A stretch of DNA of 64,000 nt from Rhodopseudomonas pseudopalustris (GCF_900110435.1 NZ_FODT01000011.1:62001-126000), one strand, 5' to 3'. Positions 36,953 to 46,401 are shown, counted from the stretch's first letter. Numbers and translations are program-made. Notes: a model not told the origin generated them from the sequence alone.

Positions 36953-39253
36953 ATGCCTGATTACGATTTTCATCAACTCTCGCCGTACGACCTTGAAATT
37001 CTCGCCCGCGATCTCCTCCAAGCGCATTGGGGCGTGACGATCGAGAGCTTCAAGAGTGGCAAGGATCGCGGCGTGGACCTGCGCTATGCCGCCGGCTCGG
37101 GCAAACTCATCGTCCAAGTGAAGCACTTCCTTAGGACCGGACTCGCGGGCTTGATGAGAGAGTTGACTAAAGAAGCCGAAAAGGTCCGCCAACTGCGACC
37201 CACCCGCTACTTCCTGGTGACTTCTGTGCCGCTGTCAGCGAAGAACAAGGACGCGATCGTCGATCTGTTCGACGTCGATGCACTGACGCCCAGCGATGTT
37301 ATCGGCCAAGAGGATCTCAACAATCTGCTCGGTCAACATCCATCGATCGAAGGCAATCACTTCAAGCTTTGGCTTGCCAGCCGGGCGGTTCTTGACCGTG
37401 TACTGCAAAATGCAGCGGTCACTCGTAGCGAATTTAAGGCACGTCAAGTTCACAACGAGGCTCGGCGCTACGTCCAAAGTGCGGCCTACCCTCAGGCACT
37501 GAAGATACTCAACGCTGAGCGGGTCGTGGTTGTCGCGGGGCCGCCCGGCGTGGGAAAGTCAACCCTCGCGAATCTATTGCTCTACGAGCATCTTGAGCGC
37601 GGCTTCCAAGCCGTGCTGATCCAGCGCGACATCGAAGAAGGTCTCGCTCTCTTTCACCCCCCCACGCCACAGGTCTTCTACTTCGACGATTTTATGGGCG
37701 CTACATTCCTCGGCGACCGCTCTGCCGCACTTGCTGGCACGACCGACAAAGCCCTACTCGATTTCATTGCGATGGTGCGCTCGACGCCCACAGCGAGAAT
37801 GATCCTGACGACACGTGAGCATATCTACGCGCACGCGATGAACCGATCAGAGCGGCTACGCCACTCTGACCTCGATGACCTTCGCGTCTTCCTGCGGATG
37901 CCGAATTACTCGTTTGGCCAGAAGGCTCGAATCCTTTACAATCATCTATATTTCAGCGACTTGCCGGCCGCGTATCAGCACGAGCTTCTTCGGAACGACT
38001 ATTATCTCCGCATCATTAAGCACGAAAAATTCAATCCGCGGCTGATCGAGTGGCTCTCGAGCTTTCGACGGCTACGCAATGTCCCCGTTGAGCAATACCG
38101 AGCCTTCATCGACAATCTCTTGCGCGACCCATCGGAAATTTGGCGCCACGCCTATGAACAAGAGATTTCAGACGCTGGCCGGACCATGCTAATGGTCCTC
38201 TTCTCTATGGGTGGCAAGGCTGTCGGTATGGACCTAAGGCCTTCATTTGCAGCGCTTCACAATCATCGGGCGAAGCGTTATGGGTTCGCGACCCGTCCCG
38301 AGGATTTTAGATCGGCGCTACGTGAGATCGCAGGTACTTTTATCAAGCCTTTCGGTACCCATGGCGTTGAAGTCATCGACCCTTCGGTCCTCGACCTTTT
38401 GAATGCGGTGGTGCGGCGCGCGCCCGACAATGGGATCGACGTCGTCGCAGCCGCGAACGAGTTTATTCAGATCGAGCGCGTATGGTCCTTTGCGAAGGCA
38501 GAAAAAGGCGGGGCGGTGCTTGATGCTTTCCAGCACGGTGCTGACCAGCTCGCGTTTTCGATATCTACCTTGATGGTGAAGGCGCGCCGGTTCGCCACGA
38601 GCGAAGGAGCCGCAGGCTACAGGGGGCCGACATTCGAGCGCCGATTGGCAGTGGTGATCGATATGTCAGACCGGCTAGCCTCGCCCAAGATCGCGGCGCT
38701 CATCGAACCGCTTTTCGCCCATATCCAGCACGAGTGGACTACGGAGCGGCCAGACATCAGCGACGCGGTGGAAACGCTCCGCGCGCTTGATAGCACCCGG
38801 TCAATCGATGCCAACGTACTGGACCAGATGAAGGCTTCGATCAAGACAGTACTGATTGAAGAGGTCCAGAAGGGATGCCGATCGGACGAGTTGCGCGAGG
38901 TAATTGGGGCGATTGATACCACCGAGGCAGACGCGAATGAAGCGCTTTCCGCGGCACGAAGAGCATTCGAGGCGTATGGTCACACCATGTTCCAAGACGA
39001 ACTTCATGAATGCCGTTCGCGCGAACAGTTCGATGAACTAATGGAAGATCTAAAACTATTCAGCGATCAGCTCGGAGTAGATGTATCGTCCCTACTCACT
39101 AGAGCGGAGGAGGCCAAGGATGAATTCGAGGAGCGCGAGGACGACTATGCTGACCATATGCAGGACGAATACAAGGAGCGGTGGCGCGACGAGCGCGCGA
39201 GCGAGCGCGGCGTCTCGGAAATGTTCGGCTCTCTCCGTGACGATCGTAGCTGA
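36953..39253 (+). CDS. Mrr-like nuclease / nSTAND-type NTPase (candidate anti-phage protein)
   Basis: 766 residues. The N-terminal restriction-endonuclease fold has LSPYDLEILARDLLQ (E15), GKDRGVDLRY (D42) and LIVQVKHF (Q55-x-K57), an Mrr-type active site. A P-loop NTPase follows: Walker A GPPGVGKS at 196-203, Walker B around VFYFDDFMG, and the arginine sensor-like ILTTREHIYAHA. A helical region of the nSTAND3 kind comes next. The C-terminal 350 residues have no recognised domain and end in a very acidic/basic helix. Presumed to cut DNA after the NTPase detects a phage product. It lies downstream of the ABC-3C operon inside the same island. Confidence 0.78.
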   Translation: MPDYDFHQLSPYDLEILARDLLQAHWGVTIESFKSGKDRGVDLRYAAGSGKLIVQVKHFLRTGLAGLMRELTKEAEKVRQLRPTRYFLVTSVPLSAKNKDAIVDLFDVDALTPSDVIGQEDLNNLLGQHPSIEGNHFKLWLASRAVLDRVLQNAAVTRSEFKARQVHNEARRYVQSAAYPQALKILNAERVVVVAGPPGVGKSTLANLLLYEHLERGFQAVLIQRDIEEGLALFHPPTPQVFYFDDFMGATFLGDRSAALAGTTDKALLDFIAMVRSTPTARMILTTREHIYAHAMNRSERLRHSDLDDLRVFLRMPNYSFGQKARILYNHLYFSDLPAAYQHELLRNDYYLRIIKHEKFNPRLIEWLSSFRRLRNVPVEQYRAFIDNLLRDPSEIWRHAYEQEISDAGRTMLMVLFSMGGKAVGMDLRPSFAALHNHRAKRYGFATRPEDFRSALREIAGTFIKPFGTHGVEVIDPSVLDLLNAVVRRAPDNGIDVVAAANEFIQIERVWSFAKAEKGGAVLDAFQHGADQLAFSISTLMVKARRFATSEGAAGYRGPTFERRLAVVIDMSDRLASPKIAALIEPLFAHIQHEWTTERPDISDAVETLRALDSTRSIDANVLDQMKASIKTVLIEEVQKGCRSDELREVIGAIDTTEADANEALSAARRAFEAYGHTMFQDELHECRSREQFDELMEDLKLFSDQLGVDVSSLLTRAEEAKDEFEEREDDYADHMQDEYKERWRDERASERGVSEMFGSLRDDRS

Positions 39254-39508
39254 TAAGTGGGTGCTGGGCGGCGCTTGGGTAGCCCATCCGAATGCAATGC
39301 TCGTCCGCGTTGCCGTTTCCTGCGCTAGCAACGCCTCCCCACAGCAAATGAGATGACCGAAAAGTCCATCAATTTTGAAGCGGCCCGGGTCCGCTGTAGT
39401 TTCTAGGGGCGGTGGATTAGGAAGACCGAATTCGACCGCGCTCAAAAAATCGCCCGACAATCTTCAGTGTCATAACAATTACAGCGAGCTTCCTGAGATT
39501 TTGAGGGC
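39254..39508. other. Island DNA without an assignable gene
   Basis: The minus strand is open from within the nSTAND gene to about 39460, but the predicted residues match nothing known and overlap the nSTAND coding sequence. I see no supported gene here. Confidence 0.3.
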
Positions 39509-39578
39509 GATGGCTAGGAAAGGGGAGACCGCGAAGGTCTCCGGGGCTGGATGAGACGTGCCAGTTCTCAGAGCCATC
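39509..39578 (-). ncRNA. Candidate structured RNA (three-way junction)
   Basis: GATGGCT (39509-39515) pairs with AGCCATC (39572-39578). Inside lie a perfect 7-bp hairpin GGAGACC / GGTCTCC (39524-39542, loop GCGAA) and a 4-bp stem CTGG / CCAG (39547-39564). On the minus strand it lies 62 nt after the small hydrophobic peptide gene, so it may be its 3' end or terminator. Strand is inferred. No known RNA family recognised. Confidence 0.35.
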
Positions 39579-39640
39579 CACCGGAGAGATCGCGTCGGGC
39601 TTGTCAGGCCATCAGCATTGCGAAAAGCAGGTCATGACCA

Positions 39641-39715
39641 TTAAAGGCCGATGAGATGCTTCAAGATCAGAAGGCTATAGCCAGCGATCAAGAAGAGGTG
39701 TCCCATGATTTCCAT
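39641..39715 (-). CDS. 24-residue hydrophobic peptide with strong RBS
   Basis: The sequence reads MEIMGHLFLIAGYSLLILKH plus LIGL: one membrane-spanning helix. AAGGAGG stands 5 bp before the ATG. A -10-like TATAAG occurs about 73 bp upstream (about 39785-39790), giving a leader with a GGGG...CCCC stem. This layout recalls small membrane-acting type I toxins or regulatory membrane peptides. No antitoxin RNA was identified. The gene lies in the island, 388 bp after the nSTAND gene on the opposite strand. Confidence 0.5.
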   Translation of the reverse strand: MEIMGHLFLIAGYSLLILKHLIGL

Positions 39716-40960
39716 GTGGTCCTCCTTTCTTTATCTTCCTGTCGGTAAAGTCCGATTGTCCGGGGAACAGTCGTTGCTGCCCCACTTATATTTAGCGTGA
39801 ATCTTCGCGTTCGCTGTCAGAATTTCGAATTAGTAAGCCGACTGAGATCGGGGCGGTTTCGGAATTGTGCGGAGCGTATATCGCCGTTTCGATGGTACGG
39901 CCGTGCGGCTGACTAATGGCTATGGAGCCTACCGTCCAGTCTCGTTGCAGATGCACGAAGACTTCGCTCGTTCTTACGAAGCGGGCGCGGCATTTCCGGC
40001 GAACTCTTACGATGGTCAAAAAATGGTTGGCTGGCGAGCCGCCAACTTTTCCGACCGGCCACCGATGAGAAATCAACGATTTCACGACACCAGTCGATAG
40101 GGCGTGTCGATCTTCTGGCCGCCCAAGCTGGAGCGGCCCCTCGTGCCGGAAAGTGCCTTTCATCGGATCAAGGATTCGATATCCGACCGCCGTCGTACCG
40201 ATAGCGACGGGATGGAGGGCGAGGACCGCCGCCGAGTCGATCGTGAGTGATTGCGGGTAACGGACGCAGGAAGTCACAGCGATACCGGAGCCGATCAATC
40301 CGGATGGGATCGCAAGCGAGTCCTTGAAAAGATTACGCAAATAGCGGTGTTCGATATTAGTTATTACGTACGAACACTATCCGAGCGGGCGGAAGCTATC
40401 TCCAGCCTTTTCAATCACGATTTGTGTCATCGAAGTAATCTAGGTTGATCGCCTGGAGACGAAGGTATCTAGGTCCTGTAATAGACCTAGACGTCGAAAT
40501 CGCCCACCGCGCTGGTTCCCCGCACATCGTGAACGCTCGGGAGATGGCGGCCGGGTCAGCGCTGCAATGTCTTGCTCGGGCGTGACGGGCCGCTCCACCA
40601 AGTGGGTGCCGCTCGCGCTACCGAGGCGGGCGGCGGCAGCGGGACCAACCGCGCCTCTGGAGGCCGCTCAGCCTGATCAGACCGGCAGGCGCCTAGTCGG
40701 CGCCGGAGAGGCCCTTGGGGTTGCTCCCGAGCCTCACGTTACGCTCTGCTGGTTCAGGCGCTCTCTGCCCGAGCAGGCCTCTGACGGCCTGGGACGACGG
40801 GGGCGACCGTACGGAAATCGTACCAAATCGGGGTCGGCGGACCGCCTTGGAGCCGTTTTGATCGCCTCTGCGCACCTCGGACGCCCTCGAAAGTGCCCGA
40901 TTTTATTGGCCTCGGCCCCCCGGTTAACCCCTTCGGTTTCGCCGCGAGAAGTTCTGTCTC
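39716..40960. other. Long island segment without a supported gene
   Basis: 1.2 kb. It starts with the leader/promoter region of the small peptide. A minus-strand open frame (39792-40340, 182 codons) and a shorter plus-strand one (39867-40100) overlap each other; neither has a good ribosome binding site or a recognised motif. From about 40490 the base composition rises sharply in G+C, which suggests a junction between two inserted segments. No insertion sequence ends were found. Confidence 0.35.
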
Positions 40961-42544
40961 ATGCCTGCATTCGTTTCCCTGTCCAGCCTGTCTTGGTCCA
41001 CGCCCGACGGCACGCCGCTTTTCAATGACCTCAACCTGACATTCGGGCCTGAACGCACCGGCATTGTCGGACGCAATGGCATCGGCAAAAGCACTCTTCT
41101 GCGCCTGATCTCGGGCGAGATGCTTCCCGCTTCGGGTCAGGTGCAGGTATCGGGTGCCATCGCGATGATGCGGCAGGATGCAATGGAGCAGCCTGACGAC
41201 ACCATCGCCGATTTGTTCGACGTCCGCCCTGCGCTCGACCTGCTGAATCGCGCCGAGGCGGGGCTTGCGGATACCAACGAACTGGCCGATGCGGACTGGC
41301 CATTGCCCGCGCGGATCGAGGCCGCGCTTTTGCGGTGTGGCCTGTCCGCCGAGCCGCAGACGCATCTGGTGACGCTATCAGGTGGCCAGCGCAGCCGTGC
41401 TGCCCTCGCTGCTTTGGTCCTTGCGGAGCCGGATTTCCTGTTGCTGGACGAGCCGACGAACAATCTCGACCGTGACGGGCGCAGGGCGATGATTGAACTC
41501 ATTCGGGGCTGGACAGGTGGTGCGATCATCGTCAGCCATGATCGCGAGCTTCTGGAGGAAATGGACGCCATCATCGAACTGACCTCCCTCGGGGCAACGC
41601 GATATGGCGGGAATTACAGCACCTTCCGGCATCGCAAGGCAGCAGAACTGGACACGGCGGCGCGCGATCTCGCCCATGCGGAGAAGTCCAGCAAGGACAT
41701 CGCCCGCCGCGCGCAACGGGCCACAGAGCGCAAGGCGCGCAAAAACAGCGCAGGACACAAAGCCCGGGCCAAGGGCGATCAGCCGAAAATCCTGATGGAT
41801 GCCGCCAAGGGTCGGGCCGAAGCTTCGGGCGGCGCGGGTGCTCGCCTGCGCGATGCCCGACGCGTCGCGGCAGATGAGGTACTGTCCGCCGCGCGCGAGA
41901 AGATCGAAGTCCTGCAACCACTGCGCATGGACATTCCCCCGACCGGCCTTGCGCCCGGCAGGACGGTATTGCGGCTGAATGGAGTGACAGGCGGATATGA
42001 TCCTGCCCACCCTGTTATCAACGATCTCTCGCTGGCCATAGCCGGCCCGGAGCGTATCGTCATTGCCGGGCCGAACGGCAGTGGTAAGACCACGCTTCTA
42101 GCGCTGATAGCGGGCCAGATTGTGCCGCAGCGCGGGCTGGTGGACCTGATGGTCCCGTTCGCGCTGCTGGATCAGCATGTCGCGTTACTCGATCCGGCGC
42201 GGACCTTGCGCGAGAATTTCCTGCACCTGAACCCTGCGGCGGACGCCCATGCGGCCCATGCGGCACTGGCCCGGTTTGGTTTCCGCGCAGGCGATGCCTT
42301 GCGCCGCACCGACGAATTGAGCGGAGGCGAGCGCTTGCGTGCCGGTCTCGCCTGTGCCCTCGGGGCCACGCCCCCGCCTATGTTGCTGATGTTGGACGAA
42401 CCGACCAATCACCTCGATCTCGACGGCATCGCCGCCCTGGAGGCCGCGCTCAAAGCCTATGATGGCGCGGTGCTGGTCATCAGCCATGACGAGGCGTTCC
42501 TTAGATCGCTCGCGCCGGACAGAACGATACATCTGCGGGAATGA
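40961..42544 (+). CDS. ABC-F subfamily ATPase
   Basis: 527 residues with two ABC domains and no membrane segment. Domain 1 has GRNGIGKST, LSGGQRSR and LLLDEPTNNLD. Domain 2 has GPNGSGKTT, LSGGERLR and LMLDEPTNHLD. A basic helical linker (about 215-290) joins them. ABC-F proteins act on ribosomes, as translation factors or as antibiotic resistance proteins. The linker is Lys/Arg-rich and lacks the long arm of known resistance types, so resistance is not proven. It lies in the right part of the island. Confidence 0.88.
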   Translation: MPAFVSLSSLSWSTPDGTPLFNDLNLTFGPERTGIVGRNGIGKSTLLRLISGEMLPASGQVQVSGAIAMMRQDAMEQPDDTIADLFDVRPALDLLNRAEAGLADTNELADADWPLPARIEAALLRCGLSAEPQTHLVTLSGGQRSRAALAALVLAEPDFLLLDEPTNNLDRDGRRAMIELIRGWTGGAIIVSHDRELLEEMDAIIELTSLGATRYGGNYSTFRHRKAAELDTAARDLAHAEKSSKDIARRAQRATERKARKNSAGHKARAKGDQPKILMDAAKGRAEASGGAGARLRDARRVAADEVLSAAREKIEVLQPLRMDIPPTGLAPGRTVLRLNGVTGGYDPAHPVINDLSLAIAGPERIVIAGPNGSGKTTLLALIAGQIVPQRGLVDLMVPFALLDQHVALLDPARTLRENFLHLNPAADAHAAHAALARFGFRAGDALRRTDELSGGERLRAGLACALGATPPPMLLMLDEPTNHLDLDGIAALEAALKAYDGAVLVISHDEAFLRSLAPDRTIHLRE

Positions 42545-42900
42545 TCGCTTCGTCCCGCATCGCTGCCGTCGCCGACGATGTCGCGGCAATAGCAAGCTTA
42601 CAACCAATTTGAGCCAAACTCCCATGGCCCCTGTTCGGGAGGGCTATAGAGTAGACGTAGTTCTCCGTTTCGTCGTTCGTGGTCCGCCAGTTCCGCCGAT
42701 TGCACGCTATCGCGCGATGGCTACGCATTCGCCGCAGATTGCCGCATGGACTTCCAAGGCGGATTTCGCTCGGATTTCGCCCGCACCCTGATGGAAGCTG
42801 CAGCCCTCGATCACGTAGATTGGGCTGCAATGCGCGCTCGGTAAGTGTCGTCCGGGGCATCCTGTCTGCCGGGATGCAGCGTGACATTCGGCATTGGGGC
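42545..42900. other. Intergenic region with a possible gene remnant
   Basis: 356 bp. On the plus strand, codons from about 42651 to 42842 read like the end of a protein (DGYAFAADCRMDFQGGFRSD, then a helix ending DHVDWAAMRAR and a stop). There is no start, and a stop lies directly upstream. This may be the 3' remnant of a lost gene; its family is not recognised. No other feature seen. Confidence 0.3.
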
Positions 42901-43446
42901 CTACCGTGCCTTCTCGAAGGCAGCGTCATCTGCACGCGTCAATTGCGCCGTCATCGGCGCATAGACATGGACACCTTCCGGTAGTTGCTCGATATGAGGC
43001 GCCTTGCCGCGCTCCACAGTGGCGAGCCAGCGATATTCCGGGAACTTCTCCATGGCGACCGCCTGCATCGCATAGGGGGTGAGGCCAAGCCGGATCAGAG
43101 GTTCGGGGCCTGTTGCGATCAACGCCAGATATTCGCCCTCGCCAACGGCTGGCGCGCGCTCGACGCCGCTGTAGAGGTTCCGGTGCCAGTCGGTGATGTG
43201 CTGCTGCCAGCGTGCAAAGTTGCCGCCGCCCTTCTGGCGGTATTCCTCACCCGTCAGGATGTCGAGGCCGTCGATCGAATGAACGGCGAGATAGACCGGG
43301 CAGCCACGGCTCAACGCCTTGAAACGCTGCGAGGTGTGGAAACCGCTCACCGAAATCAGGGCGGGCAGCTTGTCCAGGCTGTAAAAGTCATTCCATTCCG
43401 CTTCGCTGCCCGGATCGGCAAAGCTGCATTCCACCGTATAGATCAA
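42901..43446 (-). CDS. Dimeric alpha/beta-barrel-like protein of unknown function
   Basis: 181 residues from TTG 43446 (GAAGG 7 bp upstream); a GTG at 43470 adds eight residues. The beginning, IYTVECSFADPGSEAEWNDFY, followed by a strand-helix pattern and SVSGFHTSQRFKALSRG, suggests a ferredoxin-like (EthD/antibiotic-monooxygenase-type) fold. A second similar unit may follow (YLALIATGPEPLIRLGLTPY). No catalytic residues can be named. It is divergent from a LysR regulator, which probably controls it. Confidence 0.55.
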   Translation of the reverse strand: MIYTVECSFADPGSEAEWNDFYSLDKLPALISVSGFHTSQRFKALSRGCPVYLAVHSIDGLDILTGEEYRQKGGGNFARWQQHITDWHRNLYSGVERAPAVGEGEYLALIATGPEPLIRLGLTPYAMQAVAMEKFPEYRWLATVERGKAPHIEQLPEGVHVYAPMTAQLTRADDAAFEKAR

Positions 43447-43612
43447 TGCACCACCTTCGACCGCAAGCACGGTGCTTCCGGCCTGTCTATCGTTGCTATT
43501 TCCTCATGATAGACTGCCAATCCATACCTAGTATACCGACAGCGGATCATGCTTCAGTGATCAAATATCAAGGTGGCGGCGGATCGTGCGAACCATCGTG
43601 TGAGGAGCCGTC

Positions 43613-44512
43613 ATGCGCCGCAAGATTCCCAGCAATTCCGCCCTCATGGCGTTCGAGGCGTCTGCTCGTCATGGGAGCTTCGCTCGCGCGGCCGACGAAC
43701 TGGCCCTGACCGAAGGGGCGATCAGCCGCCAGATAGGCCGGCTGGAGGCATTCCTCGGCGTCACGCTGTTCGAGCGGGTCGGCAATCGCGTGCGGCTTTT
43801 GCCGAATGGAGAGCGTTATGCGCTTCAGGTCCGCGAGTCACTCGACCGGCTGGAGCGTGACAGCCAATATCTGATGGGGCAGCCCAGCGACGGCGCGAGC
43901 CTCGACATCGCCACCATCCCGACCTTTGCCGCCCGATGGCTCATTCCCCGCCTGGCACGGTTCCGGGAAAAGAACCCGAACATCATCGTGCACCTTGCCG
44001 AACGGATGGAGCCTTTTGTGCTGACCGGAAGCGGTTTCGATGCTGCGATCCATTTCGAGCATCCTGCTTGGACGGGAATGAGAACGCACCGGCTGCTGCA
44101 CGAGACGCTCGTCCCGGTGTGCCATCCGGCGCTTCTCGATAAAGGCGGAGAGGCGGCATCCCTTGATGAACTGCCGCGCCTTCATCGGCGTCAAAACCCG
44201 GACGCCTGGCAGCGCTATGCTCAGGAAACGGGGATCACGCTGACCAATCCTGCGGTTGGTGCCCGTTACGATCTCCACTCCATGCAAATCGAAGCCGCGT
44301 TGGTCGGTCTCGGCGTCGCACTGGTGCCGCGCCTCTATATCGAAACCGAGTTGGCGGAAGGTCGCCTCGTCGCGCCTTGGCCCGATGGTAAGACAATCTC
44401 CAAGACCTTCTGCCTCATCCTGCCGGAGCCGATCCGATTGAGTGACGGTCCAATACAGGTATTCGCAGATTGGCTTCTCAAGGAGGCGCGATCATCAGAG
44501 TCACCCCCTTGA
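43613..44512 (+). CDS. LysR-family transcriptional regulator (GcvA-like)
   Basis: 299 residues. The N-terminal winged helix-turn-helix is typical: [20 protein letters not shown], then [19 protein letters not shown] and [11 protein letters not shown]. The C-terminal effector domain is GcvA-like ([37 protein letters not shown]). It is divergent from the small alpha/beta protein with a 166-bp shared promoter region, the usual LysR arrangement. The 3' end lies close to the island boundary. Confidence 0.9.
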   Translation: MRRKIPSNSALMAFEASARHGSFARAADELALTEGAISRQIGRLEAFLGVTLFERVGNRVRLLPNGERYALQVRESLDRLERDSQYLMGQPSDGASLDIATIPTFAARWLIPRLARFREKNPNIIVHLAERMEPFVLTGSGFDAAIHFEHPAWTGMRTHRLLHETLVPVCHPALLDKGGEAASLDELPRLHRRQNPDAWQRYAQETGITLTNPAVGARYDLHSMQIEAALVGLGVALVPRLYIETELAEGRLVAPWPDGKTISKTFCLILPEPIRLSDGPIQVFADWLLKEARSSESPP

Positions 44513-44932
44513 TGCCAGCCTGCGTGTCTTGGCCCACTCGTGACAGAGCCGGAAAACTCTAGCCGCCGGTGTCGGCGCGGTGAGGTGGATCGCGAGCTGG
44601 TTCGCGATGGTCGGGTGCTCGACATAGGACACGCCGTCCGGCGCGAGCAGCGACGCGAGGATGTGGCCGTTCTGCCCGGCTTCGCTGGCGGCCAGCGGGG
44701 CGAGCGAGCCGACCGGCAGGCCGAGGTCAAGGTCGAGGCCATAGAGATGGTGCGCGCGGATGCCGGCGCCGGTCAGGATCAGCAGGCGATGTTCGGGCAG
44801 CAGCTTCCGCAGCTCGTCCACGATCGGCAGGAATGCGCCGGCGGCGGTCAATCGCTGGTGGTATTGCAATGTATGGTGCTGGATAGACCGGATTCGCCGC
44901 TCGGCGTGCCCGCGGCGGCAGCGGGCTCTCAT
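44501..44932 (-). pseudogene. Decayed molybdenum storage protein subunit gene (mosA/mosB-like)
   Basis: The minus strand from about 44833 to 44582 encodes a good match to the amino-acid-kinase fold of molybdenum storage proteins: [59 protein letters not shown] and [17 protein letters not shown]. After LAIHL the similarity stops abruptly and unrelated Arg-rich residues follow to 44501. Upstream of 44833 the expected VVKIGG phosphate-binding strand is lost, apparently by frameshift. More than half of the gene is missing, so it cannot work. The sharp end at about 44580 probably marks the right border of the island. Confidence 0.7.
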
Positions 44933-44960
44933 CCGGGTTTCCTGGAAGATGGCGGCTTTG

Positions 44961-46289
44961 CTATTCCGATTCCGATGGTGAGCGGTACTCGTTGGATTCG
45001 CGCAGGCCGCTGATCCACAGCGCCAGGATGGTCACCACTGCGCCCGACAGCAGGTATGCGCCCGACGAGATCAGGCCGAAATCGGTGGCGAGCAGCAGTG
45101 CGACCAGCGGGGCGAAGCCGGCGCCGAACAGCCAGGCGAGGTCGGCGGTCAGCGCCGACGCGGTGTAGCGATAGGCAGTCCGGAAGCTCGATGCGATCAC
45201 GCCGGACGACTGGCCGAACGACAATCCCAGCAGGATGAAGCCGAGGATCATATAGGCGGTCTCGCCGACCGGGCCGGCATCGAGCATCTGCGGGGCGAAG
45301 CCGCTGAACACCGCAATTGCGATCGCCGAGCCCATCAGCAGCGGCTTGCGGCCGATGCGATCGGCGAGCATGCCGGACGCGATGATCGCCACCACGCCAA
45401 ACATTGCGCCGATGGTCTCGATGATCAGGAACCGCACCGGGCTTTCGCGCGTGAACAGGAACACCCAGGACAGCGGGAACACCGTGACCATATGGAACAG
45501 CGCGAAGCTCGCCAGCGGCGCGAAAGCGCCGATGATAATGTTGCGGCCGTCGTGGCGGAGCGTGTCGAGGACGCGGCTGGGCTGCAATTCGCGGCTTTCG
45601 AACAGCGACGAATATTCCGGCGTCACCACCATACGCAGCCGCGCGAACAGCGCGACGACGTTAATCGCGAAGGCGACGAAGAACGGGTAGCGCCAGCCCC
45701 AGCCGAAGAAGTCTTCCGAAGACAGATTCCCGGCGAAATAGGCGAACAGCGCGCTCGCCACGATCAGGCCGAGCGGCGCGCCGAGCTGCGGCACCATCGC
45801 GTACCAGCCGCGCTGCTGTTTCGGCGCGTTGAGCGCCAGCAGCGACGCCAGACCGTCCCAGGCGCCGCCCCAGGCGAGGCCTTGGGCCGCGCGCGCCAGC
45901 GCCAGCAGCCAGATCGCCGCCGCGCCGATCTCGTAATAGCCGGGCAGGAACGCGATCGCGACCGTCGCGGTGCCGAGCAACAGCATCGCGAGGATCAGCT
46001 TCGCGCTTTTGCCGTAGCGGCGGTCGATCGCCATGAAGATCACGGTGCCAAGCGGCCGGGCGATGAAGGCGATGGCGAAGATCGCGAACGAATACAGCGT
46101 GCCGGTCAGCTCGCTGGCGAACGGGAACACCAGCCGTGGAAACACGATCACCGACGCGATCGCATAGACGAAGAAGTCGAAGAACTCGGCGGTGCGGCCG
46201 ATGATGACGCCGATGGCGATTTCGCCGGGATTGACGTGCTTGCGCGCCGGATCAGAGCCGAGTCCCGCCGTCGTCGTATCTGTCATCAC
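44961..46289 (-). CDS. MFS transporter (metabolite:H+ symporter type)
   Basis: 442 residues with about twelve membrane segments. [20 protein letters not shown] is the first segment of the MHS group (residues 26-45); [20 protein letters not shown] is the loop 2-3 motif, and the second half has [14 protein letters not shown]. Likely inner-membrane uptake of an organic acid or similar solute. It starts 177 bp from cyoA, divergently, so the palindrome at 46381 may also affect it. Start at the first of two adjacent ATGs. Confidence 0.88.
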   Translation of the reverse strand: MMTDTTTAGLGSDPARKHVNPGEIAIGVIIGRTAEFFDFFVYAIASVIVFPRLVFPFASELTGTLYSFAIFAIAFIARPLGTVIFMAIDRRYGKSAKLILAMLLLGTATVAIAFLPGYYEIGAAAIWLLALARAAQGLAWGGAWDGLASLLALNAPKQQRGWYAMVPQLGAPLGLIVASALFAYFAGNLSSEDFFGWGWRYPFFVAFAINVVALFARLRMVVTPEYSSLFESRELQPSRVLDTLRHDGRNIIIGAFAPLASFALFHMVTVFPLSWVFLFTRESPVRFLIIETIGAMFGVVAIIASGMLADRIGRKPLLMGSAIAIAVFSGFAPQMLDAGPVGETAYMILGFILLGLSFGQSSGVIASSFRTAYRYTASALTADLAWLFGAGFAPLVALLLATDFGLISSGAYLLSGAVVTILALWISGLRESNEYRSPSESE

Positions 46290-46380
46290 CGCTCTGCCGT
46301 TGGAACAATTGAATCTCTGCGACCGCCTCTCAATGGCATGACGATCCTGTCCCTGTTTGAGCGGTGATCCCGCACCGCAA

Positions 46381-46401
46381 CATTGGACAAATTGTCCAAT
46401 G
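46381..46401. promoter_or_regulatory. Perfect 21-bp palindrome upstream of cyoA
   Basis: CATTGGACAA-A-TTGTCCAATG: two perfect 10-bp arms around one base. It lies 66 bp before the TTG start of cyoA and 92 bp from the divergent MFS start. It is most likely the operator of an unidentified repressor or activator; it does not match the FNR/FixK consensus. Confidence 0.7.

Noticed and set aside
39792-40340. A 182-codon minus-strand frame and a 77-codon plus-strand frame overlapping it.
   Set aside because: No ribosome binding site, no recognisable domain and mutual overlap. Left as undecided DNA rather than called.
42651-42842. A 60-codon plus-strand protein-like stretch ending MRAR and a stop.
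   Set aside because: No start codon and a stop directly upstream. Noted only as a possible remnant within the intergenic entry.
32482-44582. Direct repeat of the tRNA-Ser 3' end marking the right attachment site.
   Set aside because: I looked for GGTTCGAATCC and CCTCTCCGCCA downstream and found no second copy by eye. A degenerate copy cannot be excluded without a computed search.
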